Below, one piece after another: positions 35,930-47,800 of a stretch of DNA of 64,000 bases. The stretch lies in the NCBI RefSeq assembly GCF_014356525.2, contig NC_052506.1, positions 98,146,902 to 98,210,901 of the forward strand. Direction: 5' to 3'. The stretch is from Nilaparvata lugens. Its lineage: Eukaryota > Arthropoda > Insecta > Hemiptera > Delphacidae. Made by a program: the position numbers and the translations under genes. How positions within the stretch are numbered: the stretch's first letter is position 1; the number at the start of each line of letters is the position of its first letter. The notes beneath the pieces were generated by a model. That model was not told the origin of the DNA and ran no database searches. It saw nothing but the letters and a program-made list of their open reading frames with translations.

Positions 35930-36263
35930 GCACGAAAAATGAGGAAATAGAAGCATTAATAAAAGGAGAAAATATAGTACGCTTCATTAAAGCTCAAAGA
36001 ATAAGGTGGTTGGGGCATGTGATGAGGATGAGTGAGGCTAGAATGCCTAAAATAGTTTTTAATAGCAAGTTGCACAGCAGAAGAAAGAAAGGTAGGCCAA
36101 GGAACAGGTGGGTGGACCAAGTGATGGATGACCTGAGAAAGATGGGGGTAAGAGGATGGAAGGAAAGAGCCATGAACAGGGAAGAATGGAGGTGTGTTGT
36201 GAAGGAGGCCAGAGCTCACCTAGGGCTGTAGCGCCGGATAAAGAAAGAAAGAAAGAAAGAGAA
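35930..36263 (+). pseudogene. LINE reverse-transcriptase tail (copy B, short)
   Basis: An uninterrupted frame from about 35938 to 36231 covers RIRWLGHVMRMSEARMPK, RRKKGRPRNRWVDQVMDDL and REEWRCVVKEARAHLGL. It is followed by a (GAAA)n run at 36239-36262, as expected for a LINE 3' tail. It is better preserved than the copy A frame but shorter at the 5' end. Confidence 0.75.
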
Positions 36264-36700
36264 CCTAATAACATCAGGACATGAACCACAGTATATATTA
36301 GAATATCAGTATTTTGTGTGGCCTGATGACATGAGTAGGAACTATTATATTATTATAGGAATAAATCATAGTACAATACCTGAACGTTAGTGGCAGTCAC
36401 TTTGATGAGCTTGTGTAGTATTTTTTGTGGGTCAGTTGTTACAAAACACAGTTGCGCTGGCAGTCTAAAATGACTGATGAAATGTTACGTTATTAGCTAG
36501 CCTGAGTAAACTTTTGAATGTTTTCGCATGCTTACTTTATCAAAGATAGTTTATATAGTAACTGTAGCTTGAGGTAACTTTTCAGAACACTGAATTTTCT
36601 CGCCTGATTGTTATTAAAGATCCCAGTCAGCACACCACGTATATAATACGTATTTTTTAGGTCAATCTTGGTAAACTATGTATTTTAAAATACGTATAGT
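36264..36700. other. No feature recognised
   Basis: Follows the LINE tail. It contains a local inverted pair around TACGTATTTTTTA / TAAAATACGTA at 36640-36700. No coding signal. Confidence 0.35.
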
Positions 36701-36719
36701 TTACATATATTATACATGA

Positions 36720-37200
36720 AAATTTTGAGATTGAAAACTTAATGAATTTCTGTTGGAGTTGAGCTTAAATGGCTGTGTCACTGATATTGACTGAATGGAG
36801 CGATTTTATGGCATATTCGTCGATAAAATGAATGTATACTGAAAGTAAATGATTTACATCAAATATACTTAACAGAAAAGACATATTATTTACGTATATT
36901 TACGTACAATATACATTCAAGTATTCAAAAAAAGAACATAATGAATTCTAGTTGTAGCTGAGCTAAAACAATTGGGCTATTAATTTTTGTTTGATTAAAA
37001 GTGATTTCATGGCTCCTATTTCTCAATAAATTGAATATATTCTGGAAGTAAATCATTTACATATAGTATATGTCTCATAATTGACATATAATTTACGCAA
37101 ATTCATGTAAATTATAGAAACGATTATTTAAAAAGAAATTATTGATTAATTTTAATTGTAGTAAGGCTAAAAACGCTATGTTACTGATTTTTCATTGTTT
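36720..37200 (+). repeat. Strongly diverged ~200-bp triplicate repeat
   Basis: Three modules share AATGAATTTCTGTTGGAGTT-, AATGAATTCTAGTTGTAGCT- and TTAATTTTAATTGTAGTAAG-like starts at about 36741, 36940 and 37147. Each is followed by a TTACTGAT or equivalent segment and an AAGTAAAT-ATTTACAT hairpin. They look like an old tandem array. Confidence 0.45.
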
Positions 37201-39640
37201 CATATAGCCATTTCATGGCTATTTCATGGCTAAGAAAATTACTTAAATGAACAAAGCATCAAGTAATAAAATTAAATAACAAAACAAAAAAAAAAACAAA
37301 ATTAACCAAAGAAAAATGTCTGTGATATATTGTAAACTAACTCAGTATTATTATTGTTATTAGCATTAAGATTAGTTTTAGTATCATTGTTAAGATTATA
37401 TTATATTGTTAGATGTTATTAAATGTAATTATTTGTTTTTATCAGCATGCCTCACTGTAAGGAAAATGAGAAAGTGAAACGATTGGAAGATACACACAGC
37501 CAATAAACAGAATCAGGATGAAAGAAATGAAGAACAGCCGGCGAGTCAGATAAGCAAGTAGAGAAAGATTAAACATGAGATAGAAATGAAAGAATAGAGC
37601 CCAACACAAAATGAACACATCCAAGAGAGAAAAATAATCAATTGAAAAGACAAGGTTGTCTATGGAATGAATAATGAACACAGATATAAAATTTGCAAAC
37701 AGTTATAATTGAAATTGGAGAAATCAAAGACAAATTAAGTGAGTCAGAAATGTGACATAATGCTCTAATTGTATTCAGTTTGTAGGAATTGCTATTTGCA
37801 AACTTATATGGCATCACAGATGTTGTCATGTTGGAGATATTGGAGTATGGCGGGCCAGCAAACTTAGTATTGCATCTTCTTTGGTCCTCCGGGCCAGATT
37901 ATTATTTGGGATTTTCTTTTCTTTTTTTTTAGGTGAGTGGGGCTTGTTGCCCACTTCACTAATTATTGTTATTGCTGTGGAGAGAATTTCACTTGTTAAG
38001 TCGAAGGGCTTGGACCCAGACATATCAATTTTGTACTGATGGTTGATTATTTCCCATCTTGTACTACCACAATCCTAAAAGTAATAGTGTAATGTTGGAG
38101 ATGCTTGGCTAGTCTTGCTGCAGTTGACCCGATGTGAGGGCTGAAATGTGCTGTATGAGTGAGAAATTGGCAAGACCTTGAGACTCAACCTCTTGCAAAT
38201 TTGGGGCTTTTATGTGACATCACATTTCATAAGCGGGCTGGCATAGCTGAAATTGATAGTAGCGAGCAGCAATATTGATAAGATAAGATACCAGCCTGCT
38301 ATTACTTCGGTTCATAAGCTTAATTATAATAAAAATTCATTTCAATACCTTATTATAGCTGTCAATGTATGTCAAGTTATATTTTTAATAATTATTGTAT
38401 ACTCTCTCTCGGAAAGGTGTTCTTCAAATTATCTCTACCTCCATGCTCATTATCTATTCCTCTTACATTGAGAGTTCTCTCTTTTACAATTGAGGGTGCT
38501 TACCCCCACCTCCATAACTTTGGGGAAATATCGGCATTATCTGCTAGAGTAATGGGACTCTCTCCCGGCAACTGGGAAGGAACTCCACCTGTGTTTTCGT
38601 CACTCTTCTCCTAGACTCCTCGGGACTTGCAAATGTAAAAGTGTGCGGATAATTGAAGTGATTAAACGGTTTAGTAAATACGCGTGTGAAGGAAGGCTGG
38701 CGGACGGAAGACTACCTAATGCTCTATTGGAGGATTGCTGTCCAGGGACACATGCTTAAAATAAAACTGGTGAGTCCTTATTGAAAATTAGTTAAAAGGG
38801 ACCCTTAGGTCAATTACAAAATTCTCACAGTACCTACATTGAAATCATTTGAAAAAAAAAAGATTCGAAATCATTTGGAATAATTTATTTGGAATGCTTC
38901 AAAGTACGGTTCAACTGAAAATTATTTCTAGTTTTTTCATTCAATAGGATGATAAGAAAATTGATTTTTGATTGAGGTTGAATAAAGATAGGCCTATATT
39001 AGGTTGATGGGAATATATTATATCAATACTGGAAAATCTGATTCCAAAAATAAATGATGTATAAGGAAACATAACATGGAAGTAATTACAAAGGGTTGTG
39101 AGTGTGCTGCAATTTTTATAGTTGATGGGATGTAAATTGTTCTGGAAGTCGGGGCATGAAACTATAAACTATAGAATGTCATGTACTGTATAATGTTTAT
39201 AGTTCAATGAGTCAGTGGACTCTTTGTGTAGATTCACAGAACAAAGAATGAAAGACAGTTCAAGAAGAGTTGAAAAGGGTGGAAAAGAGTGAGTGAGAGG
39301 GATTCATATGAGTTATAATGGGGACAGAAGACCAGTAAGGAATTTGCTGGGACAATGAAATTGATGAAAAGGTCCTTTGACAAAGTGAGTGAAGTGACTT
39401 TTTCTATAGCTATTGACAAGAGAGAAAAACATACAAGAAATACATTCTTCTAACACTCTGCGCCCCTCTCCACATCGCCAGTTGGGAATGTCGAACGTGT
39501 TCCAATCACGTAGGTTGTCGTAGACTCAGCAAGCCCGGGAGATTTGAACTCTTATGAATTTCTTTCTGAAATTAAAATCCGTCAATACAGCTTGCACTAT
39601 TAAATCCGGCCTATCTTTTGTCGAAACAATATTATTGACC
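37201..39640. other. Mostly featureless, with a GC-richer patch at 38480-38780
   Basis: No gene supported. The patch at about 38480-38780 has higher GC, CTCCCGGCAACTGGGAAGG, and ends with ACTGGTGAGTCC, which could be a splice donor of a 5' exon; no protein is recognised on either strand. The rest is AT-rich unique sequence. Confidence 0.35.
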
Positions 39641-39644
39641 AGCG

Positions 39645-39960
39645 AAGTGTGGTCTAAGATTCAAGTGGACGGTTGGCATTTCTTAATGTTAAATGTTTTT
39701 ATGTTGCGCATTTACGGCGAAACGCAGAAATAGATTTTCATGAAATTTGACAGGTATGTTCCTTTTTAAATTGCGCGTCGAAGTATATACAAGGTTTTTG
39801 GAAATTTTGCATTTCAAGGATAATATAAATGAAAAAAGGAGCCTCCTTCATACGCCAATATTAGAGTAAAAATCAGACTATAGAATTAATTATTCATCAT
39901 AAATCAGCAGACAAGTGATTACACAGATTTATGGAGAAGCCAGTCTATTGCTGTATTTCC
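39645..39960 (+). repeat. Dispersed ~250-bp repeat
   Basis: Contains CGCATTTACGGCGAAACGCA, CATGAAATTTGACAGGTA and ATACAAGGTTTTTGGAAA. It recurs at about 52680-52960 in the same orientation and, inverted and diverged, at about 44165-44330. No coding capacity. It ends near the TTATTCATCATAAATCAGC motif shared with other foldbacks. Confidence 0.7.
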
Positions 39961-40950
39961 ATTAGGTCTATACTTCCATACAGGTACTAGTCTTGTGGAT
40001 GAGAATACTGCGTGAGGTCTACTGTTCACAGAACTACTAGTAATAAACAATAGAAGAAGTGTCACCATCATAAGTTCAATCACACTACTTGAAAATGCCG
40101 CTAATGATGGTGAAGCATATGTTCAAATGAAAATAGTTGGAAGGGAACTGTATTTTTTTATTCATTATGAGTACAATCTGTATAGGCAAAGGCACTAATA
40201 TGGACTATTTAGTATATTTTAAGCGGCACATTTCATCCATTAACTCTCCTATTTTATACAAGTTAATATTCCTGCGTTTGATAAAGTGGTTTCTTCATAG
40301 AATCTAATCAACCCAAACAGAGGATCCAAATTTTATTCGCAGTTTCTTTTCGTTTTCTTTTGGTTTGTGTGTAAACGCATTCACAGCATTCAAAGCATTC
40401 ATAAGTTTTCACACAAATATTGATAATTATTATTTTCTCTATTTTGCATTTTGAGGAAGTGAGAAGGGATAAACTATATGGACTAGATCCATGTTTATAT
40501 TTCATTATAGTATTAAAACCAGCTCTATAACATTCAAGTGAAGGAGCAGCTTGGAAAAAATTTAGAAATCAGTTACGTTGAAAAGAAGTTAAAATTAATT
40601 CTTCAATAGCCTATCTTTGTATTTCTCGTAAGTGAGAGGGACTGTATTAGGGTTCGAATATAGCCTATAAGTTTGGCAGATTTCTCATGTAGCACTTTGT
40701 CCATGGAACCAATGTTAAATTGAGACACAATTGAAATTTTATCTCTAAAGAATGTTTTAAATTACACAAACAATCTACCATGGACGCTTTCATAATCTTT
40801 TGAATTTCCTTTTACAACCTGCAAGCAGCAATACGATCCTATTTATATGAATGGATCACTACCATGTTTCAGATGTTAAACGCCATATCGTGTTTTGCGT
40901 TTTCTCAGTACCCAATAGTTATCGAAATGAATTTGCAGTAGAAAATTTTT
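39961..40950. other. No feature recognised
   Basis: AT-rich, unique within the window, without a supported frame, RNA or repeat. Confidence 0.4.
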
Positions 40951-40959
40951 ACTTCCTTG

Positions 40960-41075
40960 CCCTATTACCATAGGTAAGGAAAGTACTGCTTTCCGAAAAA
41001 ATAAGGTACCCCAATTTCTAAATTCCTATACGTTTCAAGGTCCCCTGAGTCCAAAACAGTGGTTTTTGGGTATTG

Positions 41076-41164
<89 letters not shown>

Positions 41165-41400
41165 GTGTGTGTGTGTGTTGTGTGTGTGTGTTGTGTGTGT
41201 GTGTGTGTGTGTGGTGTGTGTGTGTGAGTGTATGTGCGTCTGTGTACACGATATCTCATCTCCCAATTAACGGAATGACTTGAAATTTGGAACGTAAGGT
41301 CCTTACAATGTAAGGATCCGACACGAACAATTTCGATCAAATGCGATTCAAGATGACGGCTAAAATGGCGAAAATGGTAGAGGTTTTTTTTAAATCTCTT
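40960..41400 (+). repeat. Repeat element built around a (GT)n microsatellite
   Basis: About 170 bases of nearly pure GT at 41081-41250 are flanked by conserved-looking sequence: GGTACCCCAATTTCTAAATT and CCCCTGAGTCCAAAACAGTG on the left, ACACGATATCTCATCTCCC and GGAATGACTTGAAATTTGG on the right. The Cys-Val and His-Thr frames through it are artefacts. The GT run has several TTGTG interruptions at its right end. Confidence 0.8.
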
Positions 41401-41572
41401 TTATATAAATGTGCTACAATAAACTTACCGTAGGTGCTGCAATTTTATTGAAAGGTGATTTCAGATACCTCCAGTTGAGGCTGACAGGCAGGTGCTTCTT
41501 GAATGTTTCATCAGGAAATAAAATATTTTGTAATTCTATTTAATTATGCTTTATCATTTTTTTAAAAACATT

Positions 41573-41722
41573 AAGGCCTGGTTGCACAAATGCTTGTTCA
41601 ATTTGAATCGTGATTGAATCCCTCCTGAACTAATCAAAGAAGCCTTATATCTTCGGAGAAGCCTTCTCGTGACATTTAATCATGATTAAAATTTAACAGG
41701 CTTTTGTGCAACCGGGCATTTA
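41573..41722. mobile_element. ~150-bp MITE with GGTTGCACAAA ends
   Basis: Begins AAGGCCTGGTTGCACAAATG and ends GGCTTTTGTGCAACCGGGC, inverted termini. The interior is AT-rich with a TGATTAAA arm. A related right end lies at 42085-42137 (GGCTTTTGTGCAACCGGCAC). Confidence 0.7.
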
Positions 41723-42144
41723 TTTTCTTATACTCCTAGTATGATGAACCATATCATCCTGAATGAATGTGATTCATGAATTTATTGTCAAGTGTCCTAA
41801 CAGTTTTTTTGCTATGACAGCCTTTTCATTTTAGAACACAATACTATTTAATCCTTATAGATTTTTAATTAAAAAATCGGATATTTATTGTACTCAAGGA
41901 AGAGTAATATCAGTTACAGTAATGATACGATAATTAATTCGACCAGTTCTTAATTTCTAAATCATCGAGCGGCATTTCGGTCACGTGGTCATTGACAAGC
42001 CGTAACACTCTGCAACAGTCACCTAGTCAGCCAATCAGAGAGCTACATTTTACACAAAGTCTTTTTGATAAGACGGCTTTTCTGATTGGTTCTCGTGATC
42101 ATGATTAAAATTTAACCGGCTTTTGTGCAACCGGCACCTTGAGC

Positions 42145-42920
42145 TTTGTAATATTACATTTTTTTTCTCACATTGGAATCAAATCTTCAATTCGAGATCT
42201 ATGAAACTTTATAGTAAATATCAGAGTCATCAATAGACAGACAAACTTTTTGACGGAGAATTTTTTATCGTAAATGATTGTTGCATTGTTCCATGTGTCA
42301 CCGAGGCTTGGTTAGCAAAATTGATAGATAAATAGTTTATTTAAATAGAGAATATATATGAAAGTTTAAAATAACAGTTTCAAAATAAAGTTTTATTGAG
42401 AACAGATGTAGAATGTGAATTCTAAACTTGTAATTTATAAATTTTTGGTGATGTGTCTGTAATGTTGGAGGTGTCTCTGTTCTGACTTGTTTTTTGGCCT
42501 GTTCTTTCTCTCTGGAAAAATGGCTGGCTACGTGTGTTGTTGTAAAATTTTGCTCTGAATCATTTTCGTTTTTTAAATTGAGTTTTAAACAAATTTTAGT
42601 GTTCTATTTTGTTCGTAATTTGCTATTTGTGTATTCAAGCCAATAGCCACTGTTTTTCAACTGTAAACTAGATAAGTATTTTAGTTCGTAGTTACTCTAA
42701 TTAATTAGGCTTATAAGATATAGTTCTTCGTGTATTTGTATAAATTCATCTGAAGATTATAAGTTCATTTGCTCTGAAAACTGGATTTCTCATTCATAGG
42801 CGATAGATCCATTCATAATTTATCAAGAATCTATTTCATTGGAGCCGACAACTATCCTTAGGTTAATAGGTGTTAAATGCTATTCCAACCGATTTAAGGA
42901 AAAATTGGTAGCATGGCAGC
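42145..42920 (+). mobile_element. Single arm of the giant foldback family
   Basis: Aligns with the left arm at 20277-21088, sharing GAATCTTCAATTCGAGATCT-like, GTTGCATTGTTCCATG and ATTGGTAGCATGGCA segments, with more divergence. There is no second inverted arm here, so this is either a solo arm or the ancestral unpaired element. Confidence 0.8.
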
Positions 42921-43049
42921 TTCCATCAACTAACCAAATTTCAAGATGGTTTGAATTACTTTGATAACTTTACAAATAAACTTCAAAATAATTTCACTAC
43001 CAGAAAACTTGTTTCCCCTATCGGAGAGCATGTTTCTAATTAAGATAAA

Positions 43050-43563
43050 ATCCCTCTGATTGTGTAATTGGGTTGGCGTATCGAGAATCATCAATCAGAG
43101 AGCTTCCTGTAATGTCATGCCGTGTCTACTCTTATGAGAAACTGCCTCGTGTGTCTCGGCCCTCTAACTAGTGAGCTCCCCGTGCTGGAGAACTCGCTCT
43201 CAAGATGCTGCTGATATTGTCAGAAAGCTCTCCGATTCTGTAATTGGGTTGGCGTATCGAGAATCAGTCAATCAGAGAGCTTCCTGTAATGTCATGCCGT
43301 GTCTACTCTTATGAGAAACTGCCTCGTGTGTCTCGGCCCTCTAACTAGTGAGCTCCCCGTGCTGGAGAACTCGCTCTCAGATGCTGCTGATATTGTCAGA
43401 AAGCTCTCCGATTCTGTAATTGGGTTGGCGTATCGAGAATTAGTCAATCAGTGAGCTTCATGTAATGTCATGCCATGTCTACTCGTATGAGAAACTGCCT
43501 CGTGTGCCTCTGCCTTTAAACTAGTGAGCTCCCCAGGCTGAAGAACTCGCTCTCAAGATGTTT
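43050..43563 (+). repeat. 176-bp tandem repeat, three copies
   Basis: TAATTGGGTTGGCGTATCGA occurs at 43065, 43241 and 43417, giving a period of 176. Units 1 and 2 are nearly identical and unit 3 more diverged. Each has GCCTCGTGTG and TAGTGAGCTCCCC, making the array GC-richer than its surroundings. No coding frame. Confidence 0.9.
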
Positions 43564-43639
43564 TCAATTTTTTTTCAATAATTAAATAAAATTGTGATTG
43601 AATATTTTGCTGATTGATTATATTTCTACATTATTAAAA

Positions 43640-43761
43640 AACGATCTGGAAACTTTGCGGAGGTGGTGGAGAATAGCGCTATCTGCTTTGTCGAATGATA
43701 GACAAGGATAGCAACAACAATGTTAATCAAATACTGCCATAATAACGTGGACCTCACTATA
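43640..43761. mobile_element. Right end of a TATAGTGAGG-family MITE
   Basis: Ends CACTATA at 43761, preceded by CTGCCATAATAACGTGGAC and GATAGACAAGGATAGCAAC. The left half is absent. Confidence 0.65.
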
Positions 43762-43829
43762 GTCGAGGCTACGCTCGTTAATAAAGAATGGAATGGAGCC
43801 ATAGAGGAAAGATAGCATTAGAGCGTTAG

Positions 43830-44465
43830 AAAGATATCTCAAAGTATAGGGCGTCAAATGTCATTGTTAACTCAAGCCGAGAGTCCTGGTAGTTTTTTTC
43901 GTGGAGCTATGTGACGCTACTAGTCTCTCATATTGTGCCGTTCTTACACTCTCACCCGGCCAAAATAGTAATACTAGTAGTTCTGTGAACAGTAGACCTC
44001 ACGCAGTTTTCTCATCCACAAGTATCTGGTGTCACTTGTTGACCGGCTTCTCCAGACATTTGTGTAATGCATGCAATGAATAATCCACTTGTCAGCTGAT
44101 TGATTATGAATAATTCTATAAGCTGATTAATCCTATCTTCAGAGTAGATGATATATATATAGTGATATCGTAGTATGGAGAAGATTACTTTTCCTTTTAT
44201 ATTATCCTCAAAATGAAAAATTTCAAAAGTCTTGTGTATAAATCGACGCGCAGTTAAAAAAGGAAGAATATTCCTGCCAAATCTCATAGAATTCTAACAA
44301 CGCGTTTGGCCGTAAATGCGTTACATACATACAGACAAAAGAAAATACGAATTAAAACATAGACAGTAGTCGACAGTAATAGGCTTGAGCAAACAAGAAA
44401 TCGGCATGCAATTTGGAACATAAACGACCTATACCATGGGATATCTTCTTATGCTAACTTTTCTG
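43830..44465. mobile_element. TATAGGGCG-family MITE, interrupted
   Basis: The left arm (AAAGTATAGGGCGTCAAATG) and right arm (GGAACATAAACGACCTATAC) match the MITE at 4088-4374. About 350 bases at 43980-44340 are extra, including the inverted dispersed repeat near 44165-44330. Confidence 0.65.
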
Positions 44466-45880
44466 TATGGTATCACCATTAAAGATACAGTATCACCACA
44501 AAATGATATTGTATCACCCTGAATGATACAGTATTAACAAAATATGATACAGTATCATCTCAACTTGTACAGAATACCATGGAATATTTTATTAGGGCGG
44601 TTGCAGACGAACCACAATCGCATGTGGGAGTGGGAGCCACGGTATATAGAAGAAGACGGTAGGTGTCACGCGCAAGTTTGTGCTAAATTTCCGGTGTAGC
44701 TGACGTCATTTTATAATATCCAATCATCTGTTTTTAATAAGTAAGTTTCATAAATTGCCAAAAGGTGTTAAAAACCTTGGTTGGTGGCGATGACGCAATC
44801 TAGCTAGCTGGCCACTGCGCACACATTTCATGACCCCTACCGCTTTCATCTAAATACCGTGGTGGGAGCTACTATTTTCCTTCTGTGGTACCACAAACGC
44901 AGTGCATATGAAATGCATTGGCAGGCATGGCAGTGGCACTGATACTTCCACATGGCGTTGTGCGCTGTGGTAGCGATTGAACCGAAGATCTAGAGTGGTG
45001 TTCCATGGGAAAATGGAAAATATATGAAAAAACTATTTGAAATAATCTCAAATTGACAATTATTGTGAAACTCCGCTTTAATAAACACAAAGTTTACACG
45101 ATTTACATGATTTCATGTCCTGTGAACTTGGTGTTTATTAAAGTGGAATTTGACAATTTCAAATATTTTTTTCAATTATGGAAAGATTCCACAATATCAA
45201 TATTGGTTCTACAAATTTTATCACGATGAAACACTATTATGAAATCACCTCAACATAACCTACAACCTGAACATTACATAACATTACTGTTGCACTAATG
45301 ACCGTTTTCTCGAATGTAGAGTAAAAGTCTCTCTGCGTTAGGGCTATCGGCATATTGATCTGTGGTATGACGGTCCCACATCCCACATACGAATGTGGTT
45401 CGTCTGCAACCACCCTCAAGCTATATTTTCTGTATGGTATCACCACATTTTGGATACAGTATCACCACACATGATACAGTATCATCCCAACTTGATACAC
45501 AACACCATGGGATATCTTCTTATGCTATCTTTTCTCTATGGTATCACCATGAATGATACAGTATCACCACACATGATACAGTATCATCCCAACTTGATAC
45601 ACAACACCATGGGATATCTTCTTATGCTATCTTTTCTCTATGGTATCACCATGAATGATACAGTATCATCCCAAATTGATACACAACACCATGGGATATT
45701 TTCTTAAGCTATATTATTTTCTGTATGGTATCACCACACATGATACAGTATCATCCCAACTTTATACACAACACCATGGGATATCTTCTTATGCTATGTT
45801 TTCTCTATGGTATCACCATGAATGATACAGTATCATCTGAACTTGATACACAACACCATGGGATATGTTGTGTATCTATG
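44466..45880 (+). repeat. Palindrome-rich tandem repeat derived from a MITE end
   Basis: Units of roughly 80-102 bp consist of GGGATATCTTCTTATGCTAT, TTCTCTATGGTATCACCATG and one or two TGATACAGTATCA palindromes. Copies begin near 44440, 45509, 45611, 45700 and 45779. The first part is the terminal arm of the neighbouring MITE, so the array seems to have grown from it. A separate element at 44595-45416 interrupts it. The open frame at 45393-45940 only reflects the repeat. Confidence 0.8.
44595..45416. mobile_element. 822-bp element with ~43-bp inverted termini
   Basis: Starts AGGGCGGTTGCAGACGAACC and ends GGTTCGTCTGCAACCACCCT; the termini match over about 43 bases with a few differences. It lies inside one unit of the tandem repeat, whose halves rejoin when it is removed. 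Inside is an imperfect palindrome at 45056-45158 around TTTAATAAACACAAAG. No transposase ORF. Confidence 0.75.
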
Positions 45881-47690
45881 CTGGAGCTTACCCCGAGGAA
45901 GGGCGGCAACAGATTGCTGAATGTGTGCTCGATGGGATGACAGTAGATGGCGGTAACTGAGATTGGAGCCGTCCACTCGTGGTGCTGCTTGTGAATGTGC
46001 TTATAAAACAAGCGGCTGTGCAAAACTCTGCAAACATCAATCAATTCATAAAATCAATTTATTTCATTTATTCTTTTTAAATAAACATCTAACTTCTGAA
46101 TAAACAGCAGACATCAATCAATTTGTTTTATTCATTTTTCTTATCAAAATGATAGGGAGAGGAAAAATAAGGAAACCTTGAGCAATTCCTCTCCAAAATT
46201 TAGATAAGGTTACACATAATCAGGATACTATCTAATAAGAATATGAGTTCTACTATTGGAATATTATATATTTCTTATGAAAAGACATAATTAGATAAAT
46301 AAATAATGGTTGATAATATTAACAAATCCCACACTAATGAATTGAACAGAACTTACTGCAATTATGCATTAGAAAGTTAGATAAAATAGGTTTTTTCAAA
46401 TTGAGTCAACTGAATGTAATGTTTCATAATGTAGAAGAGGTTTCATCTCCTTTGTATGTGAATTTGAAGAAACATCAGAAGCCTTATAATAGCCTGAATA
46501 TTAGAAGACTGTGTAAAATTCTACTATTATAATCATTAATAACATTTTCATTCATTTCCAATAAACAATATGCACATAAATGCGTTTTACGAAACCTATT
46601 ATCAAGAATAAAGAAGTATTCAAGAATGGATAGTTTTTCATTTAAGCTTTTATTCTGTGTTGTTTACGATGTGAATATTTATTGCAATAGAACAAGAGCA
46701 TATCATGTCAATGAACAGTTTAGTAAATATTGTTGAAGTGCAATTTTACTCCCCTCCACATGATGAGTGGTATGATTTTGAAATTTAAAAGGGAAATTAG
46801 AATGAGAATTATAATATTTTAGCTATAAATTTACATCTTTTTATAGTTTTTGACGAAATAAATTTGTGAGGGAAGATTTGGATTGGAATACTTATGGAGG
46901 TGAGATGTAGCCCGTTTATCTGCTGTAGATAGTTCCAGGTCCCATCCTTGTAAGCGACTGCCTAGAGGCATCTTTTTTTCCAGGCCAATTTTACTTGTCA
47001 TGAATTTTTACCGTTGTCGACACTTTTGAATTTTCAAACAATGGGGTATCTTGGATTGTGAAAAGCTATGGCAAATGATCGGCTACATTACAGCTTCTAT
47101 GAGTTTATCAAACCAAATCTTTCCTCACAAATCTATTTTTTGTCATACTTACTCAATTGCAGCTGTTTTCCATGCATCAAATCAAGCCGGTAAACAGCTG
47201 TTTGCAGAACAAGAAAACATGTGATTTTCATTACAGCATACTATACTGTAAAGAGATCATATGGTTTTCTTTACAGTTGAGTATGTTTCCCAGTTCCGAA
47301 ATAGGAACATTCAAATTGATTCAAATAGCTATATAGTCTTAGCGTTATAGTCTTCAGTTGTTATATTGGTAACAATAATTTAAACTTCTTATTGTTGAGA
47401 ACTTTAGTAAGAAGAAGAGAGTGAGTTAATAATATCTGAGTAACTAATAGAATAACTCAAATATTATTAGAACTCAACTAATAAGTTTCAATTTGTAAGA
47501 ACTCATCTGACATTTTTTAACATTGGCCTTAATTATTTTATTTGAGCTAGATGGGTCTGTTATGACCTTGGAGCTATGGGCTAGGTCATGTTTATAGAAT
47601 GCAGTAGCTCGAGCAGCAGCTGGTAATGGTTACTGTTTCTCCGCAATATCATTCTTTCTGAGAAAAGTATGACAAAAAATATTGTACGTA
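45881..47690. other. No gene recognised
   Basis: AT-rich, no repeat match within the window and no supported frame. Confidence 0.4.
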
Positions 47691-47800
47691 ACTTGTACAG
47701 TAACGTATTTACCGCATTCGTATAATAATTCTGCCCTCAACTACGTTTCGGGCAGAAACAATCATACTTATGCGGTAAACTACCGTTACCGGACTTGTGA
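47690..47800. repeat. Imperfect ~100-bp palindrome
   Basis: Arms around TAACGTATTTACCGCATTCG and ATGCGGTAAACTACCGTTAC flank a GCCCTCAACTACGTTTCGGGC centre. It may be a small foldback element. Confidence 0.55.

Larger units (their letters stand above)
24372..36238 (+). repeat. 12 kb duplicated block, copy B
   Basis: Second copy of positions 1-12197. Differences from copy A include an extra AT-rich stretch near 29572-29600, an extended short repeat near 24450, and loss of the 5' part of the LINE tail just before 35935. The order of all internal elements is unchanged. Confidence 0.95.

Noticed and set aside
41018..41340. Several long frames of His-Thr or Cys-Val repeats
   Set aside because: They are translations of the (GT)n microsatellite in different frames.
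45393..45940. Repetitive open frame with a recurring methionine-rich unit
   Set aside because: It follows the MITE-derived tandem repeat; unit lengths are not consistently multiples of three, and no conserved protein is visible.
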